Assembly (NCBI GenBank): GCA_022835495.1
Contig: BQOK01000001.1
Location: forward strand, 3,162,001 to 3,226,000
Origin: Oscillospiraceae bacterium
GTDB taxonomy: Bacteria; Bacillota; Clostridia; Oscillospirales; Ruminococcaceae
Direction: 5' to 3'
DNA length: 64,000 bases
The notes beneath the pieces are model-generated. The model did not search any database. It was not told the DNA's origin and saw nothing but the letters and a program-made list of their open reading frames with translations. A program made the position numbers and the translations under genes. This document shows, one piece after another, positions 49,609 to 59,116 of the stretch (positions within the stretch are counted from its first letter, which is position 1; each line of letters starts with the position of its first letter).

Positions 49609-49855
49609 GCATTCCCGCCTCCCTCACATTGCAGCTTATTTGTTTTATTGTATCACATTTCTGCGTTGTCCCCAACAAGGATCATTCCCGAGTCCCCCCT
49701 TTGGCCCCATCACATCGGGCCCCCGCACCTTTTCGGCGTAGGGGCCCTTCAAGTTAGACCACATTCATCCAATCAGAAAAACAAAATTATGCTCATAATA
49801 CCTGGTGATTCCCGCCATCCACATTTACCTTCAAACGGGGCGCAGGCCCCCCTTC

Positions 49856-49917
49856 TTGACAAGTTCCGCCCCCGGTGTTATAGTGGGACTGCAACGTTAG
49901 CCCAGGCTAACCTTGCA
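49856..49917 (+). promoter_or_regulatory. feo promoter with DtxR/IdeR-like iron box
   Basis: A consensus promoter, TTGACA (49856-49861), 17 bases, TATAGT (49879-49884), is followed by a palindrome over the expected transcription start: GTTAGCC-CA-GGCTAAC (49896-49911), extended outward by TGCAA/TTGCA (49890-49917). The core has the TTAG...CTAA arrangement of DtxR/IdeR-family metal-repressor sites, which fits iron-dependent repression of the transporter downstream. Confidence 0.8.
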
Positions 49918-49949
49918 GGAAAGACGAACATGGGAAAAGAGGCTGTTTT

Positions 49950-52322
49950 ATGACCCTGGATCAACTGCCCGTCGGCAAAACCGCCATGATCCGGTCGGTG
50001 CGCGGCGCGGGTGCGCTGCGCCGCCATTTTCTGGACATGGGGCTGACCCCCCGCACCCGGGTCACCCTGCGCAAGGTGGCCCCCATGGGCGACCCCGTCG
50101 AGGTGGAGCTGCGGGGCTACGAGCTCACCCTGCGCCTGGCCGACGCCAAAAGCATCGAGATCGACGGCGTGCACGCCCCCACCGCCGAGGAGCAGGAGGC
50201 CGGGCGCCGCCGCTTGGAGGCGCAGGAGCTGCCCCCCATCCCCCACCCCGGCCACGGCGAGGACCGGCCCGAGGGGGGCCGCAAAAGCCCGGCCTTAGCG
50301 CCCGGAAGCCCGGTGGTGTTCGCACTGGCGGGCAACCAGAACTGCGGCAAGACCACCCTCTTCAACCAGCTCACCGGTGCCAACCAGCATGTGGGCAACT
50401 TCCCGGGGGTCACGGTGGACCGCAAGGACGGCCAGATCCGCAAGCACCCGGAAGCCACGGTGGTGGACCTGCCGGGCATTTATTCCCTCTCGCCCTATTC
50501 CAGCGAGGAGATCGTCACCCGCGACTTTTTGGTAAACGAAAAGCCGCAGGGCATCATCAACATTGTGGACGCCACCAACATCGAGCGCAACCTCTATCTC
50601 ACCATGCAGCTCATCGAGCTGGGCATTCCCATGGTGCTGGCCCTCAACATGATGGACGAGATGCGCGCCAACGGCAACACCGTCCATGTGAACCATCTGG
50701 AGGCGGCGCTGGGCATCCCGGTGGTGCCCATCTCGGCCTCCCGCAACGAGGGCATCAACGAGCTGATCGAGCATGCCATGCGGGTGGCCGTGAACGGCGA
50801 ACGCCCCCGGCGGCTGGATTTCTGCTCCGGCCCCATGCACCGCTGCATCCACGCCATCGCCCACATGGTCGAGGACCACGCCGCCCGGGCAGGGGTTCCC
50901 ATGCGTTTTGCAGCCACCAAGCTGGTGGAGGGCGATCCCCTCATGCTGGACCGGCTGGCCCTCAACGAAAACGAGCGGGAGCTGATGGAGCACGCCATCA
51001 CCGAGATGGAATTTGATCTCGGCACCGACCGCGAGGCCGCCCTTGCCGACATGCGCTACGATTTCATCGGCCGGGTGTGCAGCCGCACGGTGGTAAAAAA
51101 AGGCGAAAGCCGCGAGCACGCCCGCAGCGTGAAGCTCGACAACCTGCTCACCCACAAATATCTTGCGATCCCCATCTTTCTGGGCATTATGGGGCTGGTG
51201 TTCTGGCTCACTTTCGGCCTGATCGGCCAGGGGCTGAGCGACCTTTTGAGCCTGGGGCTTGGCTGGCTCACCGGCGTGTGCGACGCCGCGCTCACCTCCT
51301 ACGGCATCAACCCGGTGGTGCACAGCCTGGTGATCGACGGCATTTTTGCCGGGGTGGGCAGCGTTCTGAGCTTTCTGCCCATTATCGTTACCTTGTTTTT
51401 CTTTCTCTCCATCCTGGAGGATTCAGGCTACATGGCCCGGGTGGCCTTTGTGATGGACAAGCTGCTGCGCAAGATCGGCCTTTCGGGCCGCAGCTTTGTG
51501 CCCATGCTCATCGGCTTCGGGTGCAGCGTGCCGGCCATCATGGCCACCCGCACCCTCTCCAGCGAGCGGGACCGCAAAATGACCATCCTTTTGACCCCTT
51601 TCATGAGCTGCTCGGCAAAGCTGCCCATCTACGCCATGTTCACCGCCGCCTTTTTTGCCCGGTACCAGGCGCTGGTCATGATCGGGCTGTATCTGTTCGG
51701 CATGGCGGTGGGGGTGCTGTTCGGGCTGGCGCTCAAGGGCACGGCCTTTAAAGGCGAACCGGTCCCCTTTGTAATGGAACTGCCCAACTACCGGCTGCCC
51801 AGCCCCAAAAGCGTCGGCCGCCTGATGTGGGACAAGGCAAAGGACTTTTTGACCCGGGCCTTCACGGTCATCTTTGTGGCCACCATCATCATCTGGTTTT
51901 TGCAGACCTTCGACGCCCGCCTCAATGTGGTAAGCGATTCCTCCCAGAGCCTGCTGGCGGCGCTGGGAGGGCTGCTCTCCCCCCTGTTTGCACCCCTCGG
52001 CTTTGCCGACTGGCGGGTTTCCACCGCGCTCATCACCGGCTTCACCGCCAAGGAGGCGGTGGTCAGCACGCTGGCCGTGCTCACCGGCTCCAGCCTCTCC
52101 ACCCTGCCCCAGGCGCTGGCGGGGCTGTTCAGCCCCTTCACCGCCTTCGTGTTCCTCATTTTCACCCTGCTGTATACCCCCTGCGTGGCGGCCATTGCGG
52201 CAGTCAAGCGCGAGATGGGCGGCGCCAAAGCCGCCGCGGGCGTTGCATTGGCCCAATGCCTGATCGCCTGGCTGGCGGCCTTTGCCGTGCGCTGCATCGG
52301 CCTTGTGTTCGGCTTGGTCTAG
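49950..52322 (+). CDS. feoB: FeoA-FeoB fusion ferrous iron transporter
   Basis: The 790-residue protein joins an SH3-like FeoA domain (residues 1-75), a linker and a complete FeoB. The G domain has G1 GNQNCGKTT (128-136), the DLPG motif (163-166) and NMMD as the guanine-specificity motif. The membrane part has about ten hydrophobic segments with two gate-like repeats (FVPMLIGFGCSVPAIMATRT). It imports Fe2+ using GTP. The ATG follows GAAAAGAGG. A small cysteine-rich partner is encoded 77 bases downstream. Regulation by the iron box at 49890-49917 is likely. Confidence 0.95.
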   Translation: MTLDQLPVGKTAMIRSVRGAGALRRHFLDMGLTPRTRVTLRKVAPMGDPVEVELRGYELTLRLADAKSIEIDGVHAPTAEEQEAGRRRLEAQELPPIPHPGHGEDRPEGGRKSPALAPGSPVVFALAGNQNCGKTTLFNQLTGANQHVGNFPGVTVDRKDGQIRKHPEATVVDLPGIYSLSPYSSEEIVTRDFLVNEKPQGIINIVDATNIERNLYLTMQLIELGIPMVLALNMMDEMRANGNTVHVNHLEAALGIPVVPISASRNEGINELIEHAMRVAVNGERPRRLDFCSGPMHRCIHAIAHMVEDHAARAGVPMRFAATKLVEGDPLMLDRLALNENERELMEHAITEMEFDLGTDREAALADMRYDFIGRVCSRTVVKKGESREHARSVKLDNLLTHKYLAIPIFLGIMGLVFWLTFGLIGQGLSDLLSLGLGWLTGVCDAALTSYGINPVVHSLVIDGIFAGVGSVLSFLPIIVTLFFFLSILEDSGYMARVAFVMDKLLRKIGLSGRSFVPMLIGFGCSVPAIMATRTLSSERDRKMTILLTPFMSCSAKLPIYAMFTAAFFARYQALVMIGLYLFGMAVGVLFGLALKGTAFKGEPVPFVMELPNYRLPSPKSVGRLMWDKAKDFLTRAFTVIFVATIIIWFLQTFDARLNVVSDSSQSLLAALGGLLSPLFAPLGFADWRVSTALITGFTAKEAVVSTLAVLTGSSLSTLPQALAGLFSPFTAFVFLIFTLLYTPCVAAIAAVKREMGGAKAAAGVALAQCLIAWLAAFAVRCIGLVFGLV

Positions 52323-52399
52323 CCCGTTTTCCTGTGGCGGCGCAGCCCGCCGCCCTTACCCGCCCCTTTGCGGGCGCCTGCTGAAAGGAGCGTTTTCCC

Positions 52400-52579
52400 A
52401 TGGGCTTTGGCGATATTTTGATTTTAGGGTTGGTGCTGGCCGGCATCGCCGGCGCGGTGGCCTTTATCTGCAAAAACGGCGGCTTTTCCGGCAGCTGCGG
52501 CGGCGACTGCGCCCACTGCGCCTCCCGCTGCGGCAAAGAGCAGCAGCCCGGCCCCGGCCAAACACCGAAGCAGCGCTGA
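52400..52579 (+). CDS. FeoB-associated cysteine-rich membrane protein
   Basis: This short gene encodes 59 residues. Residues 5-24 form one hydrophobic helix (ILILGLVLAGIAGAVAFIC) and are followed by CGGDCAHCASRC and a Gln/Pro-rich tail. Size, single helix, cysteine-rich end and position directly after feoB are those of the FeoB-associated Cys-rich protein family. It is thought to assist iron passage or stabilise FeoB. An AAAGGAG ribosome binding site stands nine bases before the ATG. Confidence 0.9.
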   Translation: MGFGDILILGLVLAGIAGAVAFICKNGGFSGSCGGDCAHCASRCGKEQQPGPGQTPKQR

Positions 52580-53034
52580 CATTTTTGCGGCAAGCTGCCC
52601 ATCCAGCGTCTGCCCTGTGGGCCCCTGCAAGCCGGCGGGCCTGTGCCGGCCAACCGCCCACACGGCCTTGCCGCCGCATCATTCCAGCGTGCACCGCAGC
52701 AAAAAACAGATGTACAAAATATCTTGTACGCCGCAGGCGTATAAAGCGATTTTGAACACCTGTTTTGAAGCAAGGGCACGCGGTCGGCAAGAGCGCTCTC
52801 CTCAAAAGCAAGGCCCTTTGTGAGCGCGTTTGCCTTAAAAAGAAACCGGCCGCGGCGGGGCGGGGAGGCCGCGGCTGAAACGTCCGGCGGGGCCCCATCG
52901 CAGATGGGGAGGGGCCGGTTTCGGCGGTGGCCTCCCCGGCATGCCGGGACCCAAGCCCGCCTTACAGCCGCATCGTGCCGGAATCAAAACCCGATCCGCC
53001 TCTAAAAAGCAAATCCTTTCCCAACACCCCACAA
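52580..53034. other. Non-coding region after feo with several hairpins
   Basis: About 450 bases with no gene I can support. It contains a GTACAA-AATATC-TTGTAC inverted repeat (52712-52729), a GCCGCGGC pair (52849-52856 and 52868-52875) and a CCCCATC-GCA-GATGGGG hairpin (52893-52909). One of the latter two may end the feo transcript, though T runs are weak. The mixture of an AT-rich palindrome and GC-rich stems could hide a small RNA, but nothing matches a family I know. Confidence 0.45.
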
Positions 53035-53076
53035 AAAACCGGCGCCGCGGCTTTTCAAAGCCAGGGCGCCGGTTTT
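53035..53076 (-). terminator. serC-serA operon terminator
   Basis: AAAACCGGCGCC (53035-53046) pairs with GGCGCCGGTTTT (53065-53076) around an inner GGCTT/AAGCC stem; the minus strand continues with T residues. Confidence 0.85.
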
Positions 53077-53124
53077 GTATGTTTTGTGTGCTCTCTTCCG
53101 CTTACCGCCGGGTCTTTGCGCGCT

Positions 53125-54288
53125 TCACAGCACCCTCACCCGCACCACCGAGGGGATCGCCTCCAACCGCTGGGCCAGCTGGGAGCTCACCGGGCCGGTC
53201 ACGTCCAGCAGGGTGTACGCCATGTCCTTTTTGCTTTTGTTCATCATGTTCTCGATGTTCAGCGCCGCCTCGGTGGTCACCGCCGTGATGGCGCTGATCA
53301 GGCCCGGCTCGTTTTTGTGCAGCACGCACACCCGCTTGCCCGCGGCGCGGGGCAGCACCACCTCGGGCAGGTTCACGCTGTTTTTGATGTTGCCGTTCAA
53401 CAGGTAGTCGGCCAGCTGTTCGGCGGCCATCACAGCGCAGTTGTCCTCGCTTTCGGGGGTGGAAGCGCCCAGGTGCGGGATGCACACCACGCCCGGCACC
53501 CCCAGCAGCTCCTCCTTGGGGAAGTCGGTCACATAGGCCGCAAGCTGGCCGTTCGCCAGCGCGGCCAGCGCGGCGGCGTTGTCCACCAGCTCGCCCCGGG
53601 CAAAGTTCAGCAGCCGCAGGCCCGGCTTGCAGCCCCGGAATACCCCCTCGTTCATAAAGCCCCTGGTCTGGTCGTTCACCGGCAGGTGCAGGGTGATGTA
53701 GTCGCACTGGGCCAGCAATTCGGTCAGGCTCACGCTGTGGGTCACGCTGCGCGAGAGCATCCAGGCAGCATCCACCGAGATGTAGGGGTCATAGCCGTAC
53801 ACGTCCATGCCCAGGTGCGCGGCGGCGTTCGCCACCTTCACGCCGATGGCCCCAAGGCCCACCACGCCCAGCTTTTTGCCCGCAAGCTCAGGCCCCACAA
53901 ACTGGCCCTTGCCCTTTTCCACCAGCTTTGCCACCGCGTCGCCCTCGCCCGCAAGGCCCTGCACCCACTGCATGGCGGGCCACAGGTTGCGGCTGGCCAG
54001 CACCAGGGCGCCGATGGTCAGCTCGGCCACGCCGCCCGCGTTTGCGCCGGGCGTGTTGAACACCACGATGCCCGCCTCGCTGCATTTTTCCACCGGGATG
54101 TTGTTCACGCCCGCCCCCGCCCGGCCAATGGCCAAAAGGGTATCCGGCAGCTCCATCTCGTGCATCTGGGCGCTGCGCACCAGAATGCCCTGGGCCGCCG
54201 CGCCCTCCTCGTCGATGCGGAACTGGCTGGGCCCCAGCTTTGCCAGGCCCGCGGGGGAGATATTGTTCAGGGTCTTTATATCAAACAT
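53125..54288 (-). CDS. serA: D-3-phosphoglycerate dehydrogenase
   Basis: The 387-residue enzyme oxidises 3-phosphoglycerate to 3-phosphohydroxypyruvate, the first step of serine synthesis. The Rossmann loop GLGAIG lies mid-protein, followed by the catalytic His/Glu region (IPHLGASTPESEDNCA), and a C-terminal ACT domain (about 315-387) probably allows control by serine. It is the short type without the intervening ASB domain. Second gene of the serC-serA operon. ATG at 54288 with AAAGGAAC upstream. Confidence 0.92.
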   Translation of the reverse strand: MFDIKTLNNISPAGLAKLGPSQFRIDEEGAAAQGILVRSAQMHEMELPDTLLAIGRAGAGVNNIPVEKCSEAGIVVFNTPGANAGGVAELTIGALVLASRNLWPAMQWVQGLAGEGDAVAKLVEKGKGQFVGPELAGKKLGVVGLGAIGVKVANAAAHLGMDVYGYDPYISVDAAWMLSRSVTHSVSLTELLAQCDYITLHLPVNDQTRGFMNEGVFRGCKPGLRLLNFARGELVDNAAALAALANGQLAAYVTDFPKEELLGVPGVVCIPHLGASTPESEDNCAVMAAEQLADYLLNGNIKNSVNLPEVVLPRAAGKRVCVLHKNEPGLISAITAVTTEAALNIENMMNKSKKDMAYTLLDVTGPVSSQLAQRLEAIPSVVRVRVL

Positions 54289-54314
54289 GTCACAGGTTCC
54301 TTTCTGTAAAAGCG

Positions 54315-55397
54315 TCAACCGTTCTTTTTGGCGAAGTCCTCCATGAACTGCACCAGCTTTGCCACGCCCTCGGCGGGCATGGCGTTGTAAATGGAAGCCC
54401 GCATGCCGCCCACCAGCCGGTGGCCCTTCAGGTTCACAAAGCCCGCGGCCGCCGCCTCGGCGCAGAACTTTTTGTCGGTGTCCGCGTCCGGGCTGGTGAA
54501 GGTCACGTTCATAATGCTGCGGAACTCCTTCTTCACCGGGTTTTTAAAGAATGCCTGCCCGTCCAGATAGTCGTACAGCAGCGCGGCCTTGGCGTTGTTG
54601 CGCCTCTCCATCTCGGCAAGGCCGCCGATTTCCTGCTCGATGTATTTCAGGGTCAGGCCCATCATGTAAATGCACCAGCAGGGGGGCGTGTTGTACATGC
54701 TGTCCGCCTCCAGAATGGTCTGGTAATTCAGCATGCTGGGCACCGTTTCGGCCGCTTTGCCCACCAGGTCCTCCCGCACCACGGCCACCGCCATGCCCGC
54801 CGGCGCCACATTCTTCTGCACGCCAAAGTACAAAAGGCCGTACTTTGCAACGTCGGTGGGGCGCGACAGAATGCAGCTGCTCATGTCCGCCACCAGGGGC
54901 ACGCCGGGCACCTGGGGCAGCTTGGTGTAGCGGGTGCCGAAAATGGTGTTGTTCTCACAGATGTGCACATAGCTTGCGCCGGGGGTGTAGGCGATCCTGT
55001 CCACATCCGGGATATAAGTAAAGTTCTCGTCCTTTGAGGAAGCCACCAGGTTCACCTTGCCGAACTTGGCCGCCTCCTTGGCCGCCCGGCCCGAAAAGTT
55101 GCCGGTCACAATGTAATCGGCCTGGCCGGTGGTCATCAGGTTCAGGGGCACCATGTCGAACTGGGTCGAAGCGCCCCCCTGGAAAAAGCCCACCTTATAA
55201 TTTTCCGGGATGCCCAGCACCCGCCGCAGCGCGGCCTCGGTCTCTCGGATGATGCCCTCAAAGCTACTGCTGCGGTGACTCATCTCCATCACGGACTGGC
55301 CGGATGAACCGTAGTCCATCAGTTCCGATTGGGCGGTGCGCAGCACCTGCTCAAACAGCATGGACGGGCCCGCGCTGAAATTGTACACTCTTGCCAT
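54315..55397 (-). CDS. serC: Phosphoserine aminotransferase
   Basis: The 360-residue PLP enzyme makes phosphoserine from 3-phosphohydroxypyruvate and glutamate. It starts VYNFSAGPSMLFEQVL, the SerC signature, and the lysine in YFGVQKNVAPAG binds PLP. SGQSVMEMSHRS and the RMRAS-like GGMRASIYNAMP near the end are also typical. It leads the operon. GGAGGG precedes the ATG. Confidence 0.95.
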   Translation of the reverse strand: MARVYNFSAGPSMLFEQVLRTAQSELMDYGSSGQSVMEMSHRSSSFEGIIRETEAALRRVLGIPENYKVGFFQGGASTQFDMVPLNLMTTGQADYIVTGNFSGRAAKEAAKFGKVNLVASSKDENFTYIPDVDRIAYTPGASYVHICENNTIFGTRYTKLPQVPGVPLVADMSSCILSRPTDVAKYGLLYFGVQKNVAPAGMAVAVVREDLVGKAAETVPSMLNYQTILEADSMYNTPPCWCIYMMGLTLKYIEQEIGGLAEMERRNNAKAALLYDYLDGQAFFKNPVKKEFRSIMNVTFTSPDADTDKKFCAEAAAAGFVNLKGHRLVGGMRASIYNAMPAEGVAKLVQFMEDFAKKNG

Positions 55398-55577
55398 AGC
55401 TTTATCCCTCCGAAATCGTTTTGCCGCGCAAACGGTGCGGTAACTTTAGTATAGTATAAAGCAAAAGCAAAAGCCAGAACCAACTTGCCCAAAAAAACGG
55501 CCGTTTTTCCGCCACAGACGCACAAACGCCACAAATGTCCTTATGCTGCGCACAATTCATCCCCTGCTCACGGCGCA

Positions 55578-55616
55578 GAAAGGCCCTGCCTGGTTTGAAG
55601 CCGGGCAGGGCCTTTC
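55578..55616 (-). terminator. Terminator of the sulfated-sugar operon
   Basis: A 16-bp stem with one wobble pair (55578-55593 with 55601-55616) lies just downstream of the SIS gene. The T run is weak. Confidence 0.65.
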
Positions 55617-55640
55617 CGCTATGAAGAAAAAGAAGGGGCT

Positions 55641-56699
55641 TTACTTGTCGTCCAGCACGATGGCCTGGGTCAGGTGGCGGGGGCTGTCGGCGTCGATGTT
55701 CTTTTTTTCGGCAATGTAGTAGCCCAAAAACTGGCCGATGAAGCCGATCAGGGCCGCATTCTGCTGGGCGTTGTAGCCGCAGCCCAGCTCCAGGGTGTAG
55801 TCCGCGTCCGGCATGGCCGCGGCTACCCCGTCGCCGATGGCCGCGGTCACCGCGCCGTAGCTCTTCATCTGGCGCAAAAGCTTTGCGTCGTCCTCCAGCG
55901 CGGCGGGGTGGGCCAGGGTCAGCACCAGGGTGTTTTCGTCCACCAGGCTCATGGGCCCATGGCGGTATTCCAGGCTGTAATAGGCCTCGGAGTTGGCAAT
56001 GCCCATCTCCTTCATCTTGTTCATGCACTCGTTCGCCACGCCGTAATAAAGGCCCTGGCCCAGGGTGATGAACAGGTTGAGCTCGTGGTGGCGCCCAATG
56101 ATGTCCCGTGCCAGATTGTCCATCTGCACCAGCAGCCGCCGGGCGTTGGCCGGGTAATCGGCCATGGCGTCGATCTCGTCCTGTTTGCCGCCCGCGTACA
56201 TGCTCATAATCACCGCCAGGTACACCATGCTGGTAAAGCTGCGGGTCATGATCACGCTGTCCTCCGCCGTTTCGGGCGACAGGATATACGCGTCGTTGTA
56301 CTGTTCGGAATCCTTGTCGCAGGTGATGGCCAGGCTCTTCACCCCGGGGAAGGTGCGCGCCTTGTCAATGGCCATGCGCACCTCGGTGGTGTAGCTCTTG
56401 CGGGTGATGGGCAGCACCAGGACCCTTTTCCCCTTCAGGTAAACCTCCGGGAAAAAGTACAGCTCCGAGCAGCACACCGCCTTGGCCGGGGTGGCGTTGT
56501 AGGCGCACCAGGCGTGGGCCGCGGTCTGGGCCAGGTACAGGCTGGTGCCGCAGCCGGTGAAGATTAGCTCGTCGTAGGGCTCGGCGAACACCTTGTCCAG
56601 GGTGGCAAAAATGGCGGGCAGCGCGGCGTTGATGGCCGCGAACGAGTCCGCCTGGCCGTAGATCTCACTGTAGGTGAGGGAACTGTTTTTCTTTTCCAT
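55641..56699 (-). CDS. SIS-domain sugar isomerase/deaminase
   Basis: The 352-residue protein has two SIS domains. The first has ELIFTGCGTSLYLAQTAA as its phosphosugar loop; the second has SLEYRHGPMSLVDENTLV, the conserved segment of the AgaS, FrlB and GlmS isomerase domain. Such enzymes isomerise or deaminate phosphorylated amino sugars or Amadori products. It is the last gene of the seven-gene operon, so an amino-sugar phosphate or fructosamine-type substrate is plausible. AAAGGAG precedes the ATG. Confidence 0.85.
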   Translation of the reverse strand: MEKKNSSLTYSEIYGQADSFAAINAALPAIFATLDKVFAEPYDELIFTGCGTSLYLAQTAAHAWCAYNATPAKAVCCSELYFFPEVYLKGKRVLVLPITRKSYTTEVRMAIDKARTFPGVKSLAITCDKDSEQYNDAYILSPETAEDSVIMTRSFTSMVYLAVIMSMYAGGKQDEIDAMADYPANARRLLVQMDNLARDIIGRHHELNLFITLGQGLYYGVANECMNKMKEMGIANSEAYYSLEYRHGPMSLVDENTLVLTLAHPAALEDDAKLLRQMKSYGAVTAAIGDGVAAAMPDADYTLELGCGYNAQQNAALIGFIGQFLGYYIAEKKNIDADSPRHLTQAIVLDDK

Positions 56700-56826
56700 G
56701 ATAAAACTCCTTTGTTGATACAGGATGTGGTCTTTCGGTCCCTTGCCGCATCATTGGGCCGAGGAGTCAAAAATCCTTCGCTTCATGGCGGTTCCTTTCC
56801 GTTTCATGCTTTTGGGGCGGCGGCGC

Positions 56827-58173
56827 TCACAGCTCGATCACCGGAATGCCCAGCAGCTTTGCCAGCTGGGCCAGCTCGTCGGCCACATCCTGCCAGACCA
56901 CGCTGTAGTGGTGGCTCATACCGTTCTCGGCAATCTTATGCACCAGCTCCATCACGGGGGTCTTCACCTTCACGTTCACCATGGCGCCGCGGGTGCAGCG
57001 GCTGGTGGGCAGGGCGGTGCCCCGCAGAAGGAACAATTTGTACTGTCCGTCAATGTTGGAAAACCGCGCCGCAGTCACCGGCCCTTCCTTCAGCGAACAC
57101 CAGAACGCGGTTCCCTGGCCCGCCAGCGGGTGGTTGCACATGCTCACCCCGTCCGAGAGGTTGTGCACGCTGGGCGCCGCGTTGCCGCAGTGCCAGAAGG
57201 TCACGGTGTTTTCCTCTTCGTCCAGGTTGATCAGGTCGGTAATGAAGGGGGGCAGGCCGGTCAGCACGTTCTGCACCGCGCCCGCAAGGCCCGCGTCCAT
57301 ATCGCCCTCGCAGCTGATGAACAGCCCCTCATCGTTCAGGCGGCCCAGCACCGCGCAGGGGGTCATGTGCAGGTTGCCCATCTCGGGCCAGCACTTGATG
57401 GCCGCGCAGTCGTAGCCCTGGCGGGGCATTAGCTTTTTCAGCGTCAGGTACAGCCGGGCGTGGTTTTCCAGGTGGCCGTCCGGCAGGGCGGTGGTGTCCC
57501 AGGTCCCGGCGGTGCGCTTCATCTCGGCCTCCACCTCGGTAAAGGGCAGGGCGGCCATCTCGTCGCACACCACCTTCAGGTCGGTCTCCTCCACATTAAC
57601 GCCAAAGGTTTTGCGAATGGCCACCTCGTCGAAGGCACAGTTGTAAAAGGCCGTGGGCCGGTAGCCGAACAGCCCGAAGGTGAGCCCCTGCAGGTTCTTG
57701 CGGGCGGCGTAGGCGTTCACCAGGTCGTGCAGCTCCTTTTCCACCCGCGCCTCTTCCTTGTTGCCGTACACGATGTGCCAGGGCGCGCCGATGCGCCGCA
57801 GCGAGGCGCCGTTCATGGTGGCGCTGCACAAGGCGTTCGCATACAGCCGGTCCTGCCGCACCCACTGCTCTTCGCGGGGGGCCCACAGCACCAGGGGCAC
57901 CCGCAGCGCGTCCGCCAGCCCGCAGGCAATGTCGTCGCCGGTAAAAGCGCCGTACACCAGCAGGATCAGGTCAACCCCGCAGCGCTTGAAATCCCCGATG
58001 CAGGCCTGCAGGTCCTCCTTGGTGCACACCAGCCACTCAAAGCGGTGCACCCGGCTGTTGGGCAGGTGGCTTTCGGCCCAGTCGCCGTATTCCTTAAAGC
58101 GCTTTTCGGGCAGTTCCCGGGGCCACCTGCCGGACACGGTCACGATAAACCCCACGTTCAGTTGTTTTTTCAT
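56827..58173 (-). CDS. L-fucose/L-arabinose isomerase-like protein
   Basis: The 448-residue protein resembles the fucose/arabinose isomerase superfamily: an N-terminal Rossmann-like domain (GFIVTVSGRWP, LILLVYGAFTGDDIA) and a C-terminal domain with CEGDMDAGLAGAVQNVL and ITDLINLDEEENTVTFWHCGNAAPS. Members interconvert aldoses and ketoses with Mn2+. Shorter than FucI, and the substrate may well differ. It lies between the aldolase and SIS genes. Confidence 0.82.
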   Translation of the reverse strand: MKKQLNVGFIVTVSGRWPRELPEKRFKEYGDWAESHLPNSRVHRFEWLVCTKEDLQACIGDFKRCGVDLILLVYGAFTGDDIACGLADALRVPLVLWAPREEQWVRQDRLYANALCSATMNGASLRRIGAPWHIVYGNKEEARVEKELHDLVNAYAARKNLQGLTFGLFGYRPTAFYNCAFDEVAIRKTFGVNVEETDLKVVCDEMAALPFTEVEAEMKRTAGTWDTTALPDGHLENHARLYLTLKKLMPRQGYDCAAIKCWPEMGNLHMTPCAVLGRLNDEGLFISCEGDMDAGLAGAVQNVLTGLPPFITDLINLDEEENTVTFWHCGNAAPSVHNLSDGVSMCNHPLAGQGTAFWCSLKEGPVTAARFSNIDGQYKLFLLRGTALPTSRCTRGAMVNVKVKTPVMELVHKIAENGMSHHYSVVWQDVADELAQLAKLLGIPVIEL

Positions 58174-58208
58174 GTTGCGCTCTCTCGCTTTCTTTCAAAC
58201 CTGCCGGC

Positions 58209-58234
58209 GCCCGCCGCAAACTCCTGCGGCGGGC
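58209..58234 (-). other. Intercistronic hairpin in the sulfated-sugar operon
   Basis: A perfect 9-bp stem (GCCCGCCGC at 58209-58217 with GCGGCGGGC at 58226-58234) lies in the 76-base gap between the aldolase and isomerase genes. No T run follows, so it is more likely a processing or stabilising element. Confidence 0.5.
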
Positions 58235-58249
58235 AGCCGGGAAGGGCTT

Positions 58250-59101
58250 TTACACCGTGCCCGCAGAGCCGGACAGGCGGATGATGCCCTTGATGTCCTC
58301 GGCCAGCGCGTCGCTGGCCGCCTGGCTCAGCTTCCAGGAATGGCCCTGGTGGTCCATCTGCTCCAGCGCCTCCTGGTAATGCTGCACGTATTTGTAACGG
58401 ATCTCGGTGCCGAAGTTGATCTTGGCCACCCCCAGCTGAATGGCGTCGCGCACCACGCTCTCCTCCATGCCAGTGCAGCCGTGCAGCACCAGCGGGATAT
58501 CGGTGAATCGGCGCACCGCCTCCAGCACGTCCAGATGGATCTCCGGCTTGCCCCGGTAATAGCCGTGGGCGTTCCCGATGCCGATGGCCAGGGTGTCCGG
58601 CCGGCACAGCTCCAAAAAGTGCCGCACCTCGTCCGGGTCCACGATGTTCTTGTTTTCCATGGGCACGCCGTTGTCCAGCCGCAGCAGCTCGCCGATCTCG
58701 GCCTCCACCGGCACCCCAAAGCACTTTGCCACCCGCAGCACCTCGTTGGTCATGGCGGCGTTCTCCTCGATCGGGTGGGTGGAGCCGTCGATCATCAGGC
58801 TGGTAAAGCCGAGCTTCAGCATTTCCATGCAGGTCTCAAAGCTGTCGCCGTGATCCAAATGGATCGACACGGGCACATCCACCTTATTTGCGCACCACCT
58901 GGCCACCTGCACGAACCAGTCGTGCCCGGAATAGGCGCCGGTGGCCACATAGTGGGCCAGGATAATGGGGCTGCGCATCTCCTGCGCGGCCTTGCAGCAG
59001 GCCCAGATAATGTCGTAGTTGCCGCCCTGGGTGTTGATGGCGGGAATGGCAAAGCCCTCCCGCGAGGCGCGCTGCATCAGTTCCAGATTGTTGGTCAGCA
59101 T
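58250..59101 (-). CDS. Class II ketose-bisphosphate aldolase family protein
   Basis: The 283-residue TIM-barrel protein has the zinc and catalytic residues of class II aldolases: H81, D83 and H84 in HLDHGD, H179 in GNAHGYY and H207 in VLHGCTG. Relatives cleave fructose-1,6-bisphosphate or tagatose-1,6-bisphosphate. The size and motif spacing resemble the GatY/KbaY and related catabolic aldolases more than the long glycolytic enzyme. No kinase is present in this operon within the window. Confidence 0.88.
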   Translation of the reverse strand: MLTNNLELMQRASREGFAIPAINTQGGNYDIIWACCKAAQEMRSPIILAHYVATGAYSGHDWFVQVARWCANKVDVPVSIHLDHGDSFETCMEMLKLGFTSLMIDGSTHPIEENAAMTNEVLRVAKCFGVPVEAEIGELLRLDNGVPMENKNIVDPDEVRHFLELCRPDTLAIGIGNAHGYYRGKPEIHLDVLEAVRRFTDIPLVLHGCTGMEESVVRDAIQLGVAKINFGTEIRYKYVQHYQEALEQMDHQGHSWKLSQAASDALAEDIKGIIRLSGSAGTV

Positions 59102-59116
59102 AAAGCATCCTCCATT

